In this document: positions 34,954 through 43,545 of the stretch, piece after piece
Numbering within the stretch: the first letter of the stretch is position 1
Layout: every line of letters begins with the position of its first letter
NCBI RefSeq assembly: GCF_004214895.1
Contig: NZ_CP035952.1
Location: 3,730,501 to 3,794,500 of the forward strand
DNA from: Pseudomonas tructae
Lineage (GTDB): Bacteria; Pseudomonadota; Gammaproteobacteria; Pseudomonadales; Pseudomonadaceae
Reading direction: 5' to 3'
Length of the DNA stretch: 64,000 nucleotides
Notes under the pieces: model-generated
Told to the model about the DNA's origin: nothing
What the model saw: only the letters and a program-made list of their open reading frames with translations
The model's database searches: none
Program-made: the position numbers and the translations under genes

Positions 34954-36381
34954 ATGAACACTGCCCACACCCCTGACCCCGCGTCCTGGGCCCAATTGCT
35001 CCAAGGGCGCAACGCCCTGCGCTCGATCGCCTTGGCTGGGGGCGTGGCCTTGCACGCAATCAATGTCTATATCGTCACCACCATTTTGCCCACGGTGATC
35101 GCCGACATCGGCGGCCTGGCGTTCTATGCCTGGAGCACAACCCTGTTCGTGGCCACCTCGATCGTCGGTTCGACCCTGTCGGCACAACTGATCGAACGAC
35201 TGGGTGCGCGCGCAGCCTTCCTGTTGGCGCTGGCGATTTTCACCCTGGGTTCGGTGATCTGCGCAGCGGCGCCGAGCATGCCGGTGCTGCTGATCGGCCG
35301 CAGTGTCCAGGGCCTGGGCGGCGGTATCCTGTTTGCCCTGAGCTATGCCCTGATCCGCCTGGTGTTCGACGAACGCTTGTGGCCGCGGGCCATGGCCCTG
35401 GTGTCCGGCATGTGGGGCGTGGCCACCCTGTGCGGGCCCGCAGTGGGTGGCATCTTTGCCCAGGGTGGCCATTGGCGCTGGGCATTCTGGTCGCTACTGC
35501 CGGTGGCGGCGCTGTTGGCGTTGATCGTCATCACCCAGTTGAACAACAAGCCCGCTGCACGCGCCGAGTCTCGCCCACCCTACGGCCTGATCGCTTGCCT
35601 GGTGGCCTCGGTCCTGGCGATTTCCGCCGCCAGCCTGTCGACGCAACTGTCCTTGAATCTGCTCGGCATCGGCGCCGGGCTGGCCATCGCCGTGCTGATC
35701 GCCCGCCTCGACCATACCCCTGGGCGGCGTCTGCTGCCCACCGGCGCCTACGCCTTGGGCACGCCGCTGGGCGCGTTGTACGCAGTGATGTGCCTGCTGA
35801 TTGCAGCGATTACCACGGAAATTTTCGTGCCCTACTTCCTTCAGGAGATTCACGGCCTGAGCCCCCTTGCCGCCGGCTACATGACCGCGTCCATGGCCGC
35901 CGGCTGGACCGTCGCCGCGCTGTTCAGTGCCAGCCGCACCGGCGCTGCGGCCGAGCGCATGATCCGCTTTGGCCCCGCAGTGATCTTCATTGCCCTACTG
36001 GCGCTGGCGGTGATGACCGCGCAACAGCCCTGGCTGGCCCAAGCCCCGGGTCTTGCGCTGTACTGCCTGGCCCTGGCCGGGGTTGGCCTGGGCATTGGCC
36101 TGGGCTGGCCGCACCTGCTGACCCGGGTGCTCAGTGCCGCGCGCCCGGGCGAAGAGAACCTCGCCTCGGCATCGATCACCACCGTGCAGTTGTATGCCAC
36201 CGCATTAGCCGCAGCACTGGCTGGGCTGGTCAGCAACAGTGCCGGGCTGGTCGAACCCGGTGGCATCGCAGGCGCCCAGCAGGCAGCGAGCTGGTTGTTC
36301 GCGGTGTTCGCCGTTGCGCCGCTGCTGGCTATGCTGTTGACGTGGCGCATTACCCGCAGCCCGGCCCAGGCCCTGGCCTGA
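34954..36381 (+). CDS. MFS exporter of the toxoflavin-like cluster
   Basis: 475 residues with about fourteen membrane segments, DHA2 type; the first is VALHAINVYIVTTILPTVIADIGG. GAAGGAG precedes the ATG. It lies 35 bp upstream of the ToxA-like methyltransferase on the same strand, so it is probably co-transcribed and exports the cluster's product or an intermediate. The RND pump at the far end would be a second route. MFS substrate cannot be read from sequence. Confidence 0.85.
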   Translation: MNTAHTPDPASWAQLLQGRNALRSIALAGGVALHAINVYIVTTILPTVIADIGGLAFYAWSTTLFVATSIVGSTLSAQLIERLGARAAFLLALAIFTLGSVICAAAPSMPVLLIGRSVQGLGGGILFALSYALIRLVFDERLWPRAMALVSGMWGVATLCGPAVGGIFAQGGHWRWAFWSLLPVAALLALIVITQLNNKPAARAESRPPYGLIACLVASVLAISAASLSTQLSLNLLGIGAGLAIAVLIARLDHTPGRRLLPTGAYALGTPLGALYAVMCLLIAAITTEIFVPYFLQEIHGLSPLAAGYMTASMAAGWTVAALFSASRTGAAAERMIRFGPAVIFIALLALAVMTAQQPWLAQAPGLALYCLALAGVGLGIGLGWPHLLTRVLSAARPGEENLASASITTVQLYATALAAALAGLVSNSAGLVEPGGIAGAQQAASWLFAVFAVAPLLAMLLTWRITRSPAQALA

Positions 36382-36416
36382 TGAGTTGATCCCCCATCCG
36401 CAGCAAGGAGCAGCCG

Positions 36417-37145
36417 ATGAAAGAAGCGAAGCAGGTGTACGAGCGCATCAGCGAACAGTTCGAAGACTTCACCAGCCACGCCAGCCAGCGCGGTGTCGAA
36501 GTCGACACGTTTCGCTATATGGTCGGCAACGTGCAGGGCCTGGACATTCTCGACCTGGCCTGCGGCCACGGCTTTTTCAGCCGCCAGCTCAAGGATTGGG
36601 GCGCCGCCCATGTACGCGGCGTGGACATTTCGCCGAGCATGATCTACCACGCCCGCCAGGCCAATGACGGCATCGCCTACGAAGTACGCGACGTGGTGCA
36701 GATGGGCCGTATCGGCAGCTATGACAAGGTGACCGCCGCTTGGCTGTTCAACTATGCCGGCAGTGTCGAGGAGTTGCAGCGCATGTTCAGCACGGTCGCG
36801 CAGAACCTCAAGCCTGGGGGCCAACTGGTGGCCTACACTGCCAACCCGGCGTTCGACCTGAGCAAGGGTAATTTCACCCGCTATGGCATCAGCGTGCTGA
36901 ATGAAAACGTGGTGAACGGCGGCTATCGCTGCAAGGCGCAGTTCATGTCCACGCCACCGGCCGACTTCACCTACTACCGCTGGCGTCAGGATGTGTACGA
37001 AGACGCGATCAAGGCGGCGGGTTTCAGTGACTGGCGCTGGATCGCCCCGTTGATCAGCAAGCAACGCAAGGAAGCCCGAGAGCCGGGCTATTGGGATGGG
37101 TTTGAAAGCAACAGCCTGCAGATCGGCCTGATCTGCAGGAAGTAA
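36417..37145 (+). CDS. ToxA-like SAM-dependent N-methyltransferase
   Basis: 242 residues. SAM motif I is ILDLACGHGFFSRQLKDWGAAHVRGVDIS (about residues 39-66); post-I is YEVRDVVQMGRIGSYDKVTAAWLFNYAGSVEEL. The C-terminal half (YTANPAFDLSKGNFTRYGISVLNENVVNGGYRC and ADFTYYRWRQDVYEDAIKAAGFSDW) is, from memory, very like ToxA of Burkholderia glumae, which puts the last two N-methyl groups on the azapteridine. It is preceded by an exporter. Close homology to ToxA is my recall, not a search result, and the true acceptor could differ. Confidence 0.82.
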   Translation: MKEAKQVYERISEQFEDFTSHASQRGVEVDTFRYMVGNVQGLDILDLACGHGFFSRQLKDWGAAHVRGVDISPSMIYHARQANDGIAYEVRDVVQMGRIGSYDKVTAAWLFNYAGSVEELQRMFSTVAQNLKPGGQLVAYTANPAFDLSKGNFTRYGISVLNENVVNGGYRCKAQFMSTPPADFTYYRWRQDVYEDAIKAAGFSDWRWIAPLISKQRKEAREPGYWDGFESNSLQIGLICRK

Positions 37146-37151
37146 AGGCCT

Positions 37152-37183
37152 CGGCCGGGCCCCGATGACTCAGGGCCCGGCCG
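37152..37183. terminator. Bidirectional hairpin between convergent methyltransferase genes
   Basis: Arms CGGCCGGGCCC and GGGCCCGGCCG around a 10-base loop, without T-tracts. It lies exactly between the converging ToxA-like gene and the second methyltransferase. Confidence 0.65.
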
Positions 37184-37192
37184 CACGCTAGC

Positions 37193-37852
37193 CTAGTTGC
37201 GCACCAGCGCCAGCAGGTACATGGCGTCGCCATGCTGGCGCTCGATCACCACCAGTTCCTGCCAGGTAAAGCCATAGCCTTCGAGGGTGTCGCGGATGCC
37301 CTGCTCGGTGAAGAAGTAGCCCTGGCGCCGGTTGTCCATTTCGCGCCAGCCCGGCACCCAGTTACTGCTGTCCACACCGAAGACGTTCAGGGCAATCAGG
37401 CCGTCCTGGCGTACATGGCTGCGCATGTGCGCAAGGTAGGCATCCCACTCATCGGGGTGCTGATGGTGGAAACAGCCGTTATCGAGCACCGCATCGAACT
37501 GCCGGCCACCCTCGCCTTGCCAGTCCTGCAATGCACTGTTGACCAGCTCCAGGCGATCGCCCCAGCGCTTGCGCAACAGCGGCCAGCTGGAGTTCTCGAC
37601 GATGTCCAGGCCGGTAACCCGGTGCCCGGCCTGGATAAACTCCGAGGCATCGCGGCCACGCCCGACGCCAACATCGAGAATGCGCTGATCGGGCCTGGTG
37701 CCCAGGGCTTCGAGAAAAATCCGCGCCGCCCGGGCCATGCCGATGTCCCACGACCACTCGTCTTCGCCGTGGCTGTAACGGTGCACGAACGAGGTATCGA
37801 GGGCCTTGCGGTAGGCCGACGGCTCCATGAAATCTTCTGACTGTTTGCTCAT
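37193..37852 (-). CDS. Second class I SAM-dependent methyltransferase
   Basis: 219 residues. SAM motif I is ILDVGVGRGRDASEFIQAGHRVTGLDI (about residues 59-85), with FDAVLDNGCFHHQHPDEW as the post-II region. Its closest look-alikes are UbiE/TPMT-type small-molecule methyltransferases; the acceptor is unknown. It is the last gene in the long leftward operon (WD40 gene 18 bp upstream; GAGGAAA before its ATG). Toxoflavin itself needs only one methyltransferase (ToxA), so this one suggests an extra methyl group or a different acceptor. Confidence 0.85.
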   Translation of the reverse strand: MSKQSEDFMEPSAYRKALDTSFVHRYSHGEDEWSWDIGMARAARIFLEALGTRPDQRILDVGVGRGRDASEFIQAGHRVTGLDIVENSSWPLLRKRWGDRLELVNSALQDWQGEGGRQFDAVLDNGCFHHQHPDEWDAYLAHMRSHVRQDGLIALNVFGVDSSNWVPGWREMDNRRQGYFFTEQGIRDTLEGYGFTWQELVVIERQHGDAMYLLALVRN

Positions 37853-37870
37853 TGACCGATTTCCTCGCCT

Positions 37871-39562
37871 TCAGGAGGCACGCCGGGCGGCGATGCCATA
37901 GATGTTGCCGTCGTAGGAACTGGCCAGGAAATCGTGCTGCTGACCGCTGTGGGTGATGCAGGAAATACCGGCGGCAGTAGGCCGTTGCAGCGGCTGCCAG
38001 CTGCGTGTGGCCAGGTCGAACAGCGCCACGGTGCCGTTGTAGGCGGCGGTGGCGATGATCGCACCATCGGCTGAAGCGCCGATGCACTTGATCGAGTGCT
38101 GGTGCGGCGAGTCGTAAACCTCATCACCGCCGTCCAGCCACAGGCGCAGCTTGAGGTCGCGACCGATGCTGGCAAAGCCGCCGTCGATCTGGCAGCAGCC
38201 GTTGGAGATACGCGAATGGGCATTGTCGATGTGCCGCGCGCAACTGAAGTCGTCGATACGATGCAAGGCAGCATCGGCCGAGGCGCAGACGCTGAACAGG
38301 TAGCGGTCGTTGGCGGCGACGCCCTTGATGGCGTTATCGTGCATGGCGATCGAGGCCACCAGCTTCAGGCCGGCGCGACCGTCCAGGATAAACACCAGGC
38401 CTTCACCGGTGTAGGTGCCGATCAATGCGTGGGGCACGCCGTTTTTCTCAAAGGTGGCGCCGCAGTTGAGTGGCGAGCGGTGCTGATACAACAGCTCCCC
38501 GCTCAGGGCATCGAACACCTGGCCCATCTGCCCGCCAGTCAGCAGCAGCGGCCCGAACGGCAAGAGGAAGTTGCACAGGCTGCCGACCCCGGTCAGCGGC
38601 TGGTTGTCGCGAAACAGCAAGCCGGCATCGCCGATGCTGTACTGCTGGCCCTGGGCACTGACCACGGCATTGATGCTGACCGCCGGCTGAATACCGTCGA
38701 CGCTCCACTGGTCAAGCTCGTAATTCCAGGTGGCATAGCGCGAACCGAAGGTGGCGAACACCAGCTCCTGTTCACCGACAAAGGCGCAACTGCGTGGCCA
38801 GATGATGCTCGGCAACGCCGTGCTGCGCAGCTTGCTCAGGTTGTGCTGCTCATCCAGGCGCCAGAGGATCGCCGAGCGATCGTAGCTCAGGGTCACCAGC
38901 AGTTGCTTGTCGTCGTTCCAGACAATGCGCTTGATCCCGGCGTCGTGGGCGGCAATGCTGCGCACCTGGCCCTGGCCGATGATCGAGATGCGTCCTTCGT
39001 CATCACCGGCAAAGACCACGCCGTTGCGGGTAATGGCGATGGTGTCGGTCTCGACCCCGCCAATATCCACCTCGTCGCACTGGGCCAGGCTGGCGGTGTC
39101 CCACTGGCGCACGGTGCCGTCGTCGCTGCTGGAGATCAGGCGCTTGCCGTCTGGCGACCAGACCACCGAGATCACGTCGGCCTGGTGGCCATGAAAGCTG
39201 CCCTTGAGGTTGCCGTTCAAATCGAAAATGCGCAGCACGTGGTCACGCGAGCAGGTGGCAACCTGGGTACCGTCGGGTGAGAACACGGCCATTTCAACGT
39301 CGTCCTGGTGGCCGGACAGCACCGCCTTCAGGCGCATGCTCGGCACTTCCCAGATCCGCGCGGTGTAGTCGCTGCTGGCGCTGACCAGGTGCTTGCCATC
39401 GGCACTGAACGCACACTGATTGGCCAGGTGATCATGGTGTACGCGGTGAATCGGCAGACCGGTGCGGGCATTCCACAGAATGACCTGGTTATCGTAGCCG
39501 GCGGTGGCGACGAACTCTGCAGCATGGGCGGCAATGCCGCTGATGGGGCCTATGTGTTTCAT
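37871..39562 (-). CDS. WD40 repeat protein, ToxC-like
   Basis: 563 residues made almost entirely of WD40 blades: GYDNQVILWNARTG, SASSDYTARIWEVPS, CSRDHVLRIFDLNG, SSDDGTVRQWDTAS and SYDRSAILWRLD, then more degenerate ones, probably ten or more in all. That would make one large or two seven-blade propellers. No catalytic residue is obvious. B. glumae ToxC is a WD-repeat protein needed for toxoflavin. Here the gene sits between the GTP cyclohydrolase and a methyltransferase in the same operon. AAGGA lies 8 bp before the ATG. Its biochemical role is unknown. Confidence 0.82.
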   Translation of the reverse strand: MKHIGPISGIAAHAAEFVATAGYDNQVILWNARTGLPIHRVHHDHLANQCAFSADGKHLVSASSDYTARIWEVPSMRLKAVLSGHQDDVEMAVFSPDGTQVATCSRDHVLRIFDLNGNLKGSFHGHQADVISVVWSPDGKRLISSSDDGTVRQWDTASLAQCDEVDIGGVETDTIAITRNGVVFAGDDEGRISIIGQGQVRSIAAHDAGIKRIVWNDDKQLLVTLSYDRSAILWRLDEQHNLSKLRSTALPSIIWPRSCAFVGEQELVFATFGSRYATWNYELDQWSVDGIQPAVSINAVVSAQGQQYSIGDAGLLFRDNQPLTGVGSLCNFLLPFGPLLLTGGQMGQVFDALSGELLYQHRSPLNCGATFEKNGVPHALIGTYTGEGLVFILDGRAGLKLVASIAMHDNAIKGVAANDRYLFSVCASADAALHRIDDFSCARHIDNAHSRISNGCCQIDGGFASIGRDLKLRLWLDGGDEVYDSPHQHSIKCIGASADGAIIATAAYNGTVALFDLATRSWQPLQRPTAAGISCITHSGQQHDFLASSYDGNIYGIAARRAS

Positions 39563-39591
39563 CGAAAAATCCTTTTTTCTTCAGAGAACAA

Positions 39592-40188
39592 TCAGAGTTT
39601 GATCGAGTGGCTGGACTTGGCCACCTTCGACAGCAGGTAGTTGCGGTTGTGCTGGGTCAGGAACACACCCGTCGGCACCTGGTCGAGCACCTCGATGCCG
39701 CCATCGCGAAGCTGGCTGACCTTGTCGGGGTTGTTGGTCAGCAGGCGGCAGCGGTGCACGTTCAGGGCCTTGAGCATCTGCGCGGCGGGGCTGAAGCTGC
39801 GCGAATCGGCCGGGTGGTTGAGCTCAAGGTTGGCCTCGTAGGTGTCCAGGCCACGGTCTTGCAGCAGGTAGGTTTCGAACTTGGAGTACAGCCCGATACC
39901 GCGGCCTTCCTGACGCAGGTAGATCAGGTAGCCACCCTGCACGTTCAGGGTGTTCAGCGCCTCCTGCAACTGCGGGCCGCAATCGCAGCGCTGGGAGCCG
40001 AACACATCGCCGGTGATGCATTCCGAATGCACCCGCACCAGGGGCACCTCGGCCTTGTCCAGGTTGATACCGACGGCAAAGTGCTCGTTGTGTTTGTCAA
40101 AGCCCTTGAAGCCGAAAAAATGGGCATCCACCGAACCACCGAGGATCGAGATCGGCACCTTGGTATGCAGCGAAACGTCGTTGTTCAT
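39592..40188 (-). CDS. GTP cyclohydrolase II, ToxB-like
   Basis: 198 residues of the RibA family. Zinc ligands are the three cysteines of SECITGDVFGSQRCDCGPQL (about residues 56-70). RQEGRGIGLYSKFETYLLQDRGLDTYEAN carries the catalytic arginine region, and RLLTNNPDKVSQLRDGGIEV follows. It hydrolyses GTP to 2,5-diamino-6-ribosylamino-pyrimidinone phosphate, the entry step of both riboflavin and toxoflavin (ToxB). The start has GAGG 8 bp upstream, and the stop codon of the ToxD-like gene is 2 bp before it. As a second copy inside a secondary-metabolite operon, it is best read as pathway-specific. Confidence 0.92.
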   Translation of the reverse strand: MNNDVSLHTKVPISILGGSVDAHFFGFKGFDKHNEHFAVGINLDKAEVPLVRVHSECITGDVFGSQRCDCGPQLQEALNTLNVQGGYLIYLRQEGRGIGLYSKFETYLLQDRGLDTYEANLELNHPADSRSFSPAAQMLKALNVHRCRLLTNNPDKVSQLRDGGIEVLDQVPTGVFLTQHNRNYLLSKVAKSSHSIKL

Positions 40189-40190
40189 GA

Positions 40191-41228
40191 TCAAACCTCG
40201 CACGATTGACAGGTACTTGCGTTGTTGTTTTCTACCAGGCGAAAACCCATGACATAGATCGGTCGCGGGTAACGCCCATGTCGCCGAGGGTTGCGCGCCA
40301 GGTCGCGAAAACGCGTGAAGCTGCCACCACGGGCGATACGGTGACGACCGACATCCTGTACCAGGTCGTCATTGATCTGCGGGCCGCCGGGGTACGCTTG
40401 GTAGTCATCGGCGACGTATTCCTCGACATTGCCGGCCATGTCCAGCACACCGAACGGCGAAGCACCCTGGGGAAACACCCCCACCGGGGTGCTGTCCAGG
40501 TAACCCAGCTCGATGGTGTTGGCGTACTCGGCAATGAAGCTTTCGCCCCAGGGAAATTGCAGGCGCTGGGGCCCGGCGGCGGCATGCTCCCACTGGGCTT
40601 CGCTAGGCAAGGCAAAACGCCGGCCGGTGCGGCGGCTCAGCCACTGCGCGTAGGCATCGGCATCGCTGTCGCTGACGCTGTACACCGGGTGGTTGGCGCG
40701 CTGCTGCGGATAGCGGCCAAAAGCCCAGCTGCTGGGCAGCGAGGGATGGCCGCTGTCGAGCAGAAATTCGCGGTATTCACTGTTGGTCACGGCAAAGCGG
40801 GCGATGCGGTAGCTGTCCAGGTGCACGCTGTGCAGCGGGGTTTCCTTGTCGATCCAGCTGCGGTCCAGGCCCAGGCCGTCGAACTCGTCCAGCACCTGGC
40901 TGACCCGTTCGGGGCTCAGGCCGATCTGCACCGTGGCTGCGGCGATGTCGATCATTTGCGGGTTGAACACATCGATGCGCGGGTCACCGCGCAGCCCCAG
41001 TACCTCGCCTGCGGCGATGCGCCGGTACAGTGGCACGCCAGCGCTTTGCAGCAGCGTCAGCAGTTGCTCGACAGGGGTATCGAGCAGCGAGCGGATTGCC
41101 AGCCCGACCTGCTCCACCAGCGGGTATTCCAAGTAATGTTCCGGGTAACCCATCAGCACCCGGTCCGTTACGTCTTTTGGCAGCGGGCTGGGTAGCCGCG
41201 GCCAATGCCGATCCTTGAGACTGTTCAT
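40191..41228 (-). CDS. Formylglycine-generating-enzyme-like protein, ToxD-like
   Basis: 345 residues. N-terminal about 120 residues are helical and of unknown fold; residues about 140-335 are a SUMF1/FGE-sulfatase domain: YRIARFAVTNSEYREFLLDSGHP, FALPSEAQWEHAAAGPQRLQFPWGES, and MAGNVEEYVADDYQAY, RIARGGSFTRFRDLARNPRR. FGE needs two active-site cysteines in this domain and none is visible; the only cysteines are a CQSC near the C-terminal end. So it is probably not a true FGE. B. glumae ToxD is from the same superfamily. It is co-transcribed with the GTP cyclohydrolase. Confidence 0.82.
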   Translation of the reverse strand: MNSLKDRHWPRLPSPLPKDVTDRVLMGYPEHYLEYPLVEQVGLAIRSLLDTPVEQLLTLLQSAGVPLYRRIAAGEVLGLRGDPRIDVFNPQMIDIAAATVQIGLSPERVSQVLDEFDGLGLDRSWIDKETPLHSVHLDSYRIARFAVTNSEYREFLLDSGHPSLPSSWAFGRYPQQRANHPVYSVSDSDADAYAQWLSRRTGRRFALPSEAQWEHAAAGPQRLQFPWGESFIAEYANTIELGYLDSTPVGVFPQGASPFGVLDMAGNVEEYVADDYQAYPGGPQINDDLVQDVGRHRIARGGSFTRFRDLARNPRRHGRYPRPIYVMGFRLVENNNASTCQSCEV

Positions 41229-41309
41229 CCTTGCACCTTGTTTTGAGTAACGACACCCACGGCGTGGCCGAACCCGGTTCGGCCCACGACGTAGTACCCA
41301 GGGCTGGCC

Positions 41310-42200
41310 TCAGAGCTGGTCGAGCAGCAGTCGGCGGTTGGTTTCGATCATCTCGATTTCCGCACTGTAGACTTCCACCACCAGGCCATCGGGGTCTTCG
41401 AAGTACACAGCGCTGCGCACGTTGTCCGGGCCATGGTGATAGCCTGGCGCGGGGCCATTACCCTTCACCAGCTTGATCGTGCCAGTGGCGACGACCCGCT
41501 CGGCAATGCGCTTGACGTCTTCGGGCAACGCGCGAATGCCGATGTGATAACCCGGCGGGTAGCTGAACTCGGCGCTCTGCTCGATGAAAAAGTCAAAGCC
41601 ATTGAGCTCCATCACCACCTTGCGCGGGCCGAGGTTGTAGCAGTAGCGCGCACCAAAGATGTCACGGTAGAAGGCTTGGGACAGCTCCAGGTCGCGGGCC
41701 AGGATGTTGATGTGATTGAGCTGCGGTTGCTGGTGGGCCAGCGCGGCGGCGTCGATCGACACCCCTTCCAGGGCACGCCACATTTTCACTGCGGCGGTGA
41801 ATTTCGAGTACCCCGCCAACCAGGCTTTGAGCGAGGCGCTCGGCTGCGCCTTGTCCAGCTGGCTCAGGCCATAGGGGTAGATAAAGCAGGCCGCAGCCTG
41901 CAGCAATTGCTGGGTGATGTCCTGTACGGGGGCTTCCCTGCCCTGGCCATCGGCCAGGCGCACCAGAGTCACCGCCGTGTTGCGATACAGGCGTTCGGCG
42001 CCTTTGAGCTGGGCCGCCAGGGCCGCTTGTTGATCGCCGGATAACAGCACGATCAGGCCATCCGCCTCGCCTTGACGGGCCAGTTGCGCGGTGGCGTGCA
42101 GCTCGAAGCCGGCAGCGCTGGCCACCTGGCCCAGTTCACCGATCAGGGTCAGGGCATGGGCATCCGGGTTGGCCGCATGCAACACAATGAACTTGAGCAT
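41310..42200 (-). CDS. VOC/glyoxalase-fold protein with extra N-terminal region
   Basis: 296 residues. Residues about 162-280 form a VOC domain: LNHINILARDLELSQAFYRDIFGARYCYNLG and FFIEQSAEFSYPPGYHIGIRAL, with later VEVYSAEIE as the probable third metal ligand; two H and one E are the usual set. The N-terminal 150 residues (MLKFIVLHAANPDAHALTLIGELG, and DGLIVLLSGDQQAALAAQLKGAERLYRN) match no domain I know. The toxoflavin-degrading enzyme TflA is also a VOC protein, so self-resistance or ring chemistry on the azapteridine is possible. It overlaps the upstream methyltransferase stop by 1 bp. Confidence 0.75.
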   Translation of the reverse strand: MLKFIVLHAANPDAHALTLIGELGQVASAAGFELHATAQLARQGEADGLIVLLSGDQQAALAAQLKGAERLYRNTAVTLVRLADGQGREAPVQDITQQLLQAAACFIYPYGLSQLDKAQPSASLKAWLAGYSKFTAAVKMWRALEGVSIDAAALAHQQPQLNHINILARDLELSQAFYRDIFGARYCYNLGPRKVVMELNGFDFFIEQSAEFSYPPGYHIGIRALPEDVKRIAERVVATGTIKLVKGNGPAPGYHHGPDNVRSAVYFEDPDGLVVEVYSAEIEMIETNRRLLLDQL

Positions 42201-43243
42201 CAGTTGACCCTCCGCCCAACCAGCAAGGTGTAGCGGCCAATCGGCTCTTGCTCGACACTCAGGCCCAGGTCCTGCATCTGCTGGGCCAGCCAGCGGGTCG
42301 GGTGCAGCTCGCCGTTCACCGTGTTGACCATCATGTGCAGGGAGAAATCAGCCGACAACGCCGGGTGAATCTCGTCCTCGTCCAGGGTCATGCTGAGGAT
42401 CAGCAACGCCCCCCCAGCCTCCAGCAACTGACTGGCGCCCTTGACCAGCGCAGTGGTCTGCTCGCGGGTGAAGTAGTGCAGGCAGTCATTGAGCATCACC
42501 ACATCGGCGCGTTCATCCTGGTAACGGGCCAGGTCCAGCAGGTTGCGCTCCTTGAAGCTCAAGCGCTGCTCGAGCTGGTAGTTGCCGATAGTGCTCTGGG
42601 CGGCCTGGCGGGTAGCGTCCAGGTCCCAGATTTCGCCTTTGACCTGTGGATGCCGGCGGGCGATCTCGGCGATGTAGGTGCCATGGCCGCCGGCCAGGTC
42701 GATGACCTTGTGCGCATGGTCAAACACTGACAGTTCACGCAGAACATCGACCATTGGCTGACTGAAACGAACCATGGCATCGTTAAAGGCATCACGGGCT
42801 GCGACATCGTGCTTGAAGCGGTTTTCCTGCTGGAAATTCAGCGACGCGGTGGTGCTGAGAATCTCGCCCAAGCGCGGCCAGTTCTGCCACTGCAGACGCT
42901 GGTGAGCAATGATCGGGCCGATGAATTCGGCGCTGCTGCTGACCAGAAAGCGCTCGCTCAACGGCGAGTTGACGAAGCCTTGCGCGGTCTTTTGCAGCAG
43001 GCCCATGGCAACCAGGGCATTAAGGAAAATCTTGCCCTTGTTGGCCACCCAGCCCAGTGCCAGGCTGACGACTTCGGCCTTGACCGGCGCGCGGGTGTGA
43101 TCGAAGACCTTGTGGGCGACTGCCGAATGAAGGATGGCCGACTGGCGATACTGGTCGGAGAGCTTCACCAGGTCGAACACACCGTTGAGGGTGTTGGCCT
43201 CTTCGGCATGCTCATAGATGGTCACCGGTTTTTGCGCATTCAT
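42200..43243 (-). CDS. Dimeric O-methyltransferase (acetylserotonin-type)
   Basis: 347 residues. An N-terminal dimerisation wing-helix domain (about 15-100, AVAHKVFDHTRAPVKAEVVSLALGWVANKGKIFLNALVAMGLLQ) precedes a SAM domain: motif I VIDLAGGHGTYIAEIARRHPQVKGEIWDLD (about 190-220), and NDCLHYFTREQTTALVKGASQLLEAGGALLI. This is the O-methyltransferase group seen in many antibiotic clusters. It is the first gene of the leftward operon. It has no counterpart in toxoflavin clusters as I know them. Confidence 0.87.
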   Translation of the reverse strand: MNAQKPVTIYEHAEEANTLNGVFDLVKLSDQYRQSAILHSAVAHKVFDHTRAPVKAEVVSLALGWVANKGKIFLNALVAMGLLQKTAQGFVNSPLSERFLVSSSAEFIGPIIAHQRLQWQNWPRLGEILSTTASLNFQQENRFKHDVAARDAFNDAMVRFSQPMVDVLRELSVFDHAHKVIDLAGGHGTYIAEIARRHPQVKGEIWDLDATRQAAQSTIGNYQLEQRLSFKERNLLDLARYQDERADVVMLNDCLHYFTREQTTALVKGASQLLEAGGALLILSMTLDEDEIHPALSADFSLHMMVNTVNGELHPTRWLAQQMQDLGLSVEQEPIGRYTLLVGRRVN

Positions 43244-43545
43244 ACACTCACTTCCCTGTTGAGTTGCATTCCATAAAACGCTTCAGGCCCCTGGCCTGCC
43301 CTGCACGCGTTTGGCCGATGGCGCTCACGGCAGCCACAGGCAAAACTAAGAAATGATCGTAGTCGCAACCGGGAAAAACACAAATTTGATCTTTTATATT
43401 TTTTTGAGCTTTAAACTTTGTAGTTGATGCCTTTTACAAATAATCATGGCGGTGCTAAAACTGCTTATGCTCACGCTCGTTACCTGCGCAAAGGATGGCG
43501 CCCAAGGTCGACCGATAACGCCTATTCCATGGTAATGCTCACACG
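43244..43545. promoter_or_regulatory. Divergent promoter region of the cluster, AT-rich
   Basis: No gene fits. A tract from about 43380 to 43450 (ATCTTTTATATTTTTTTGAG, then AAACTTTGTAGTTG) is far more AT-rich than its neighbours. The leftward operon and the HTH gene diverge from it, so it holds both promoters and probably the operator of the HTH protein. I cannot place the elements exactly. Confidence 0.55.

Noticed and set aside
37152..37183. Large GC-rich palindrome as an attachment or recombination site
   Set aside because: It lies exactly between two convergent stops and is simply explained as a transcription end; no integrase or direct repeats are near.
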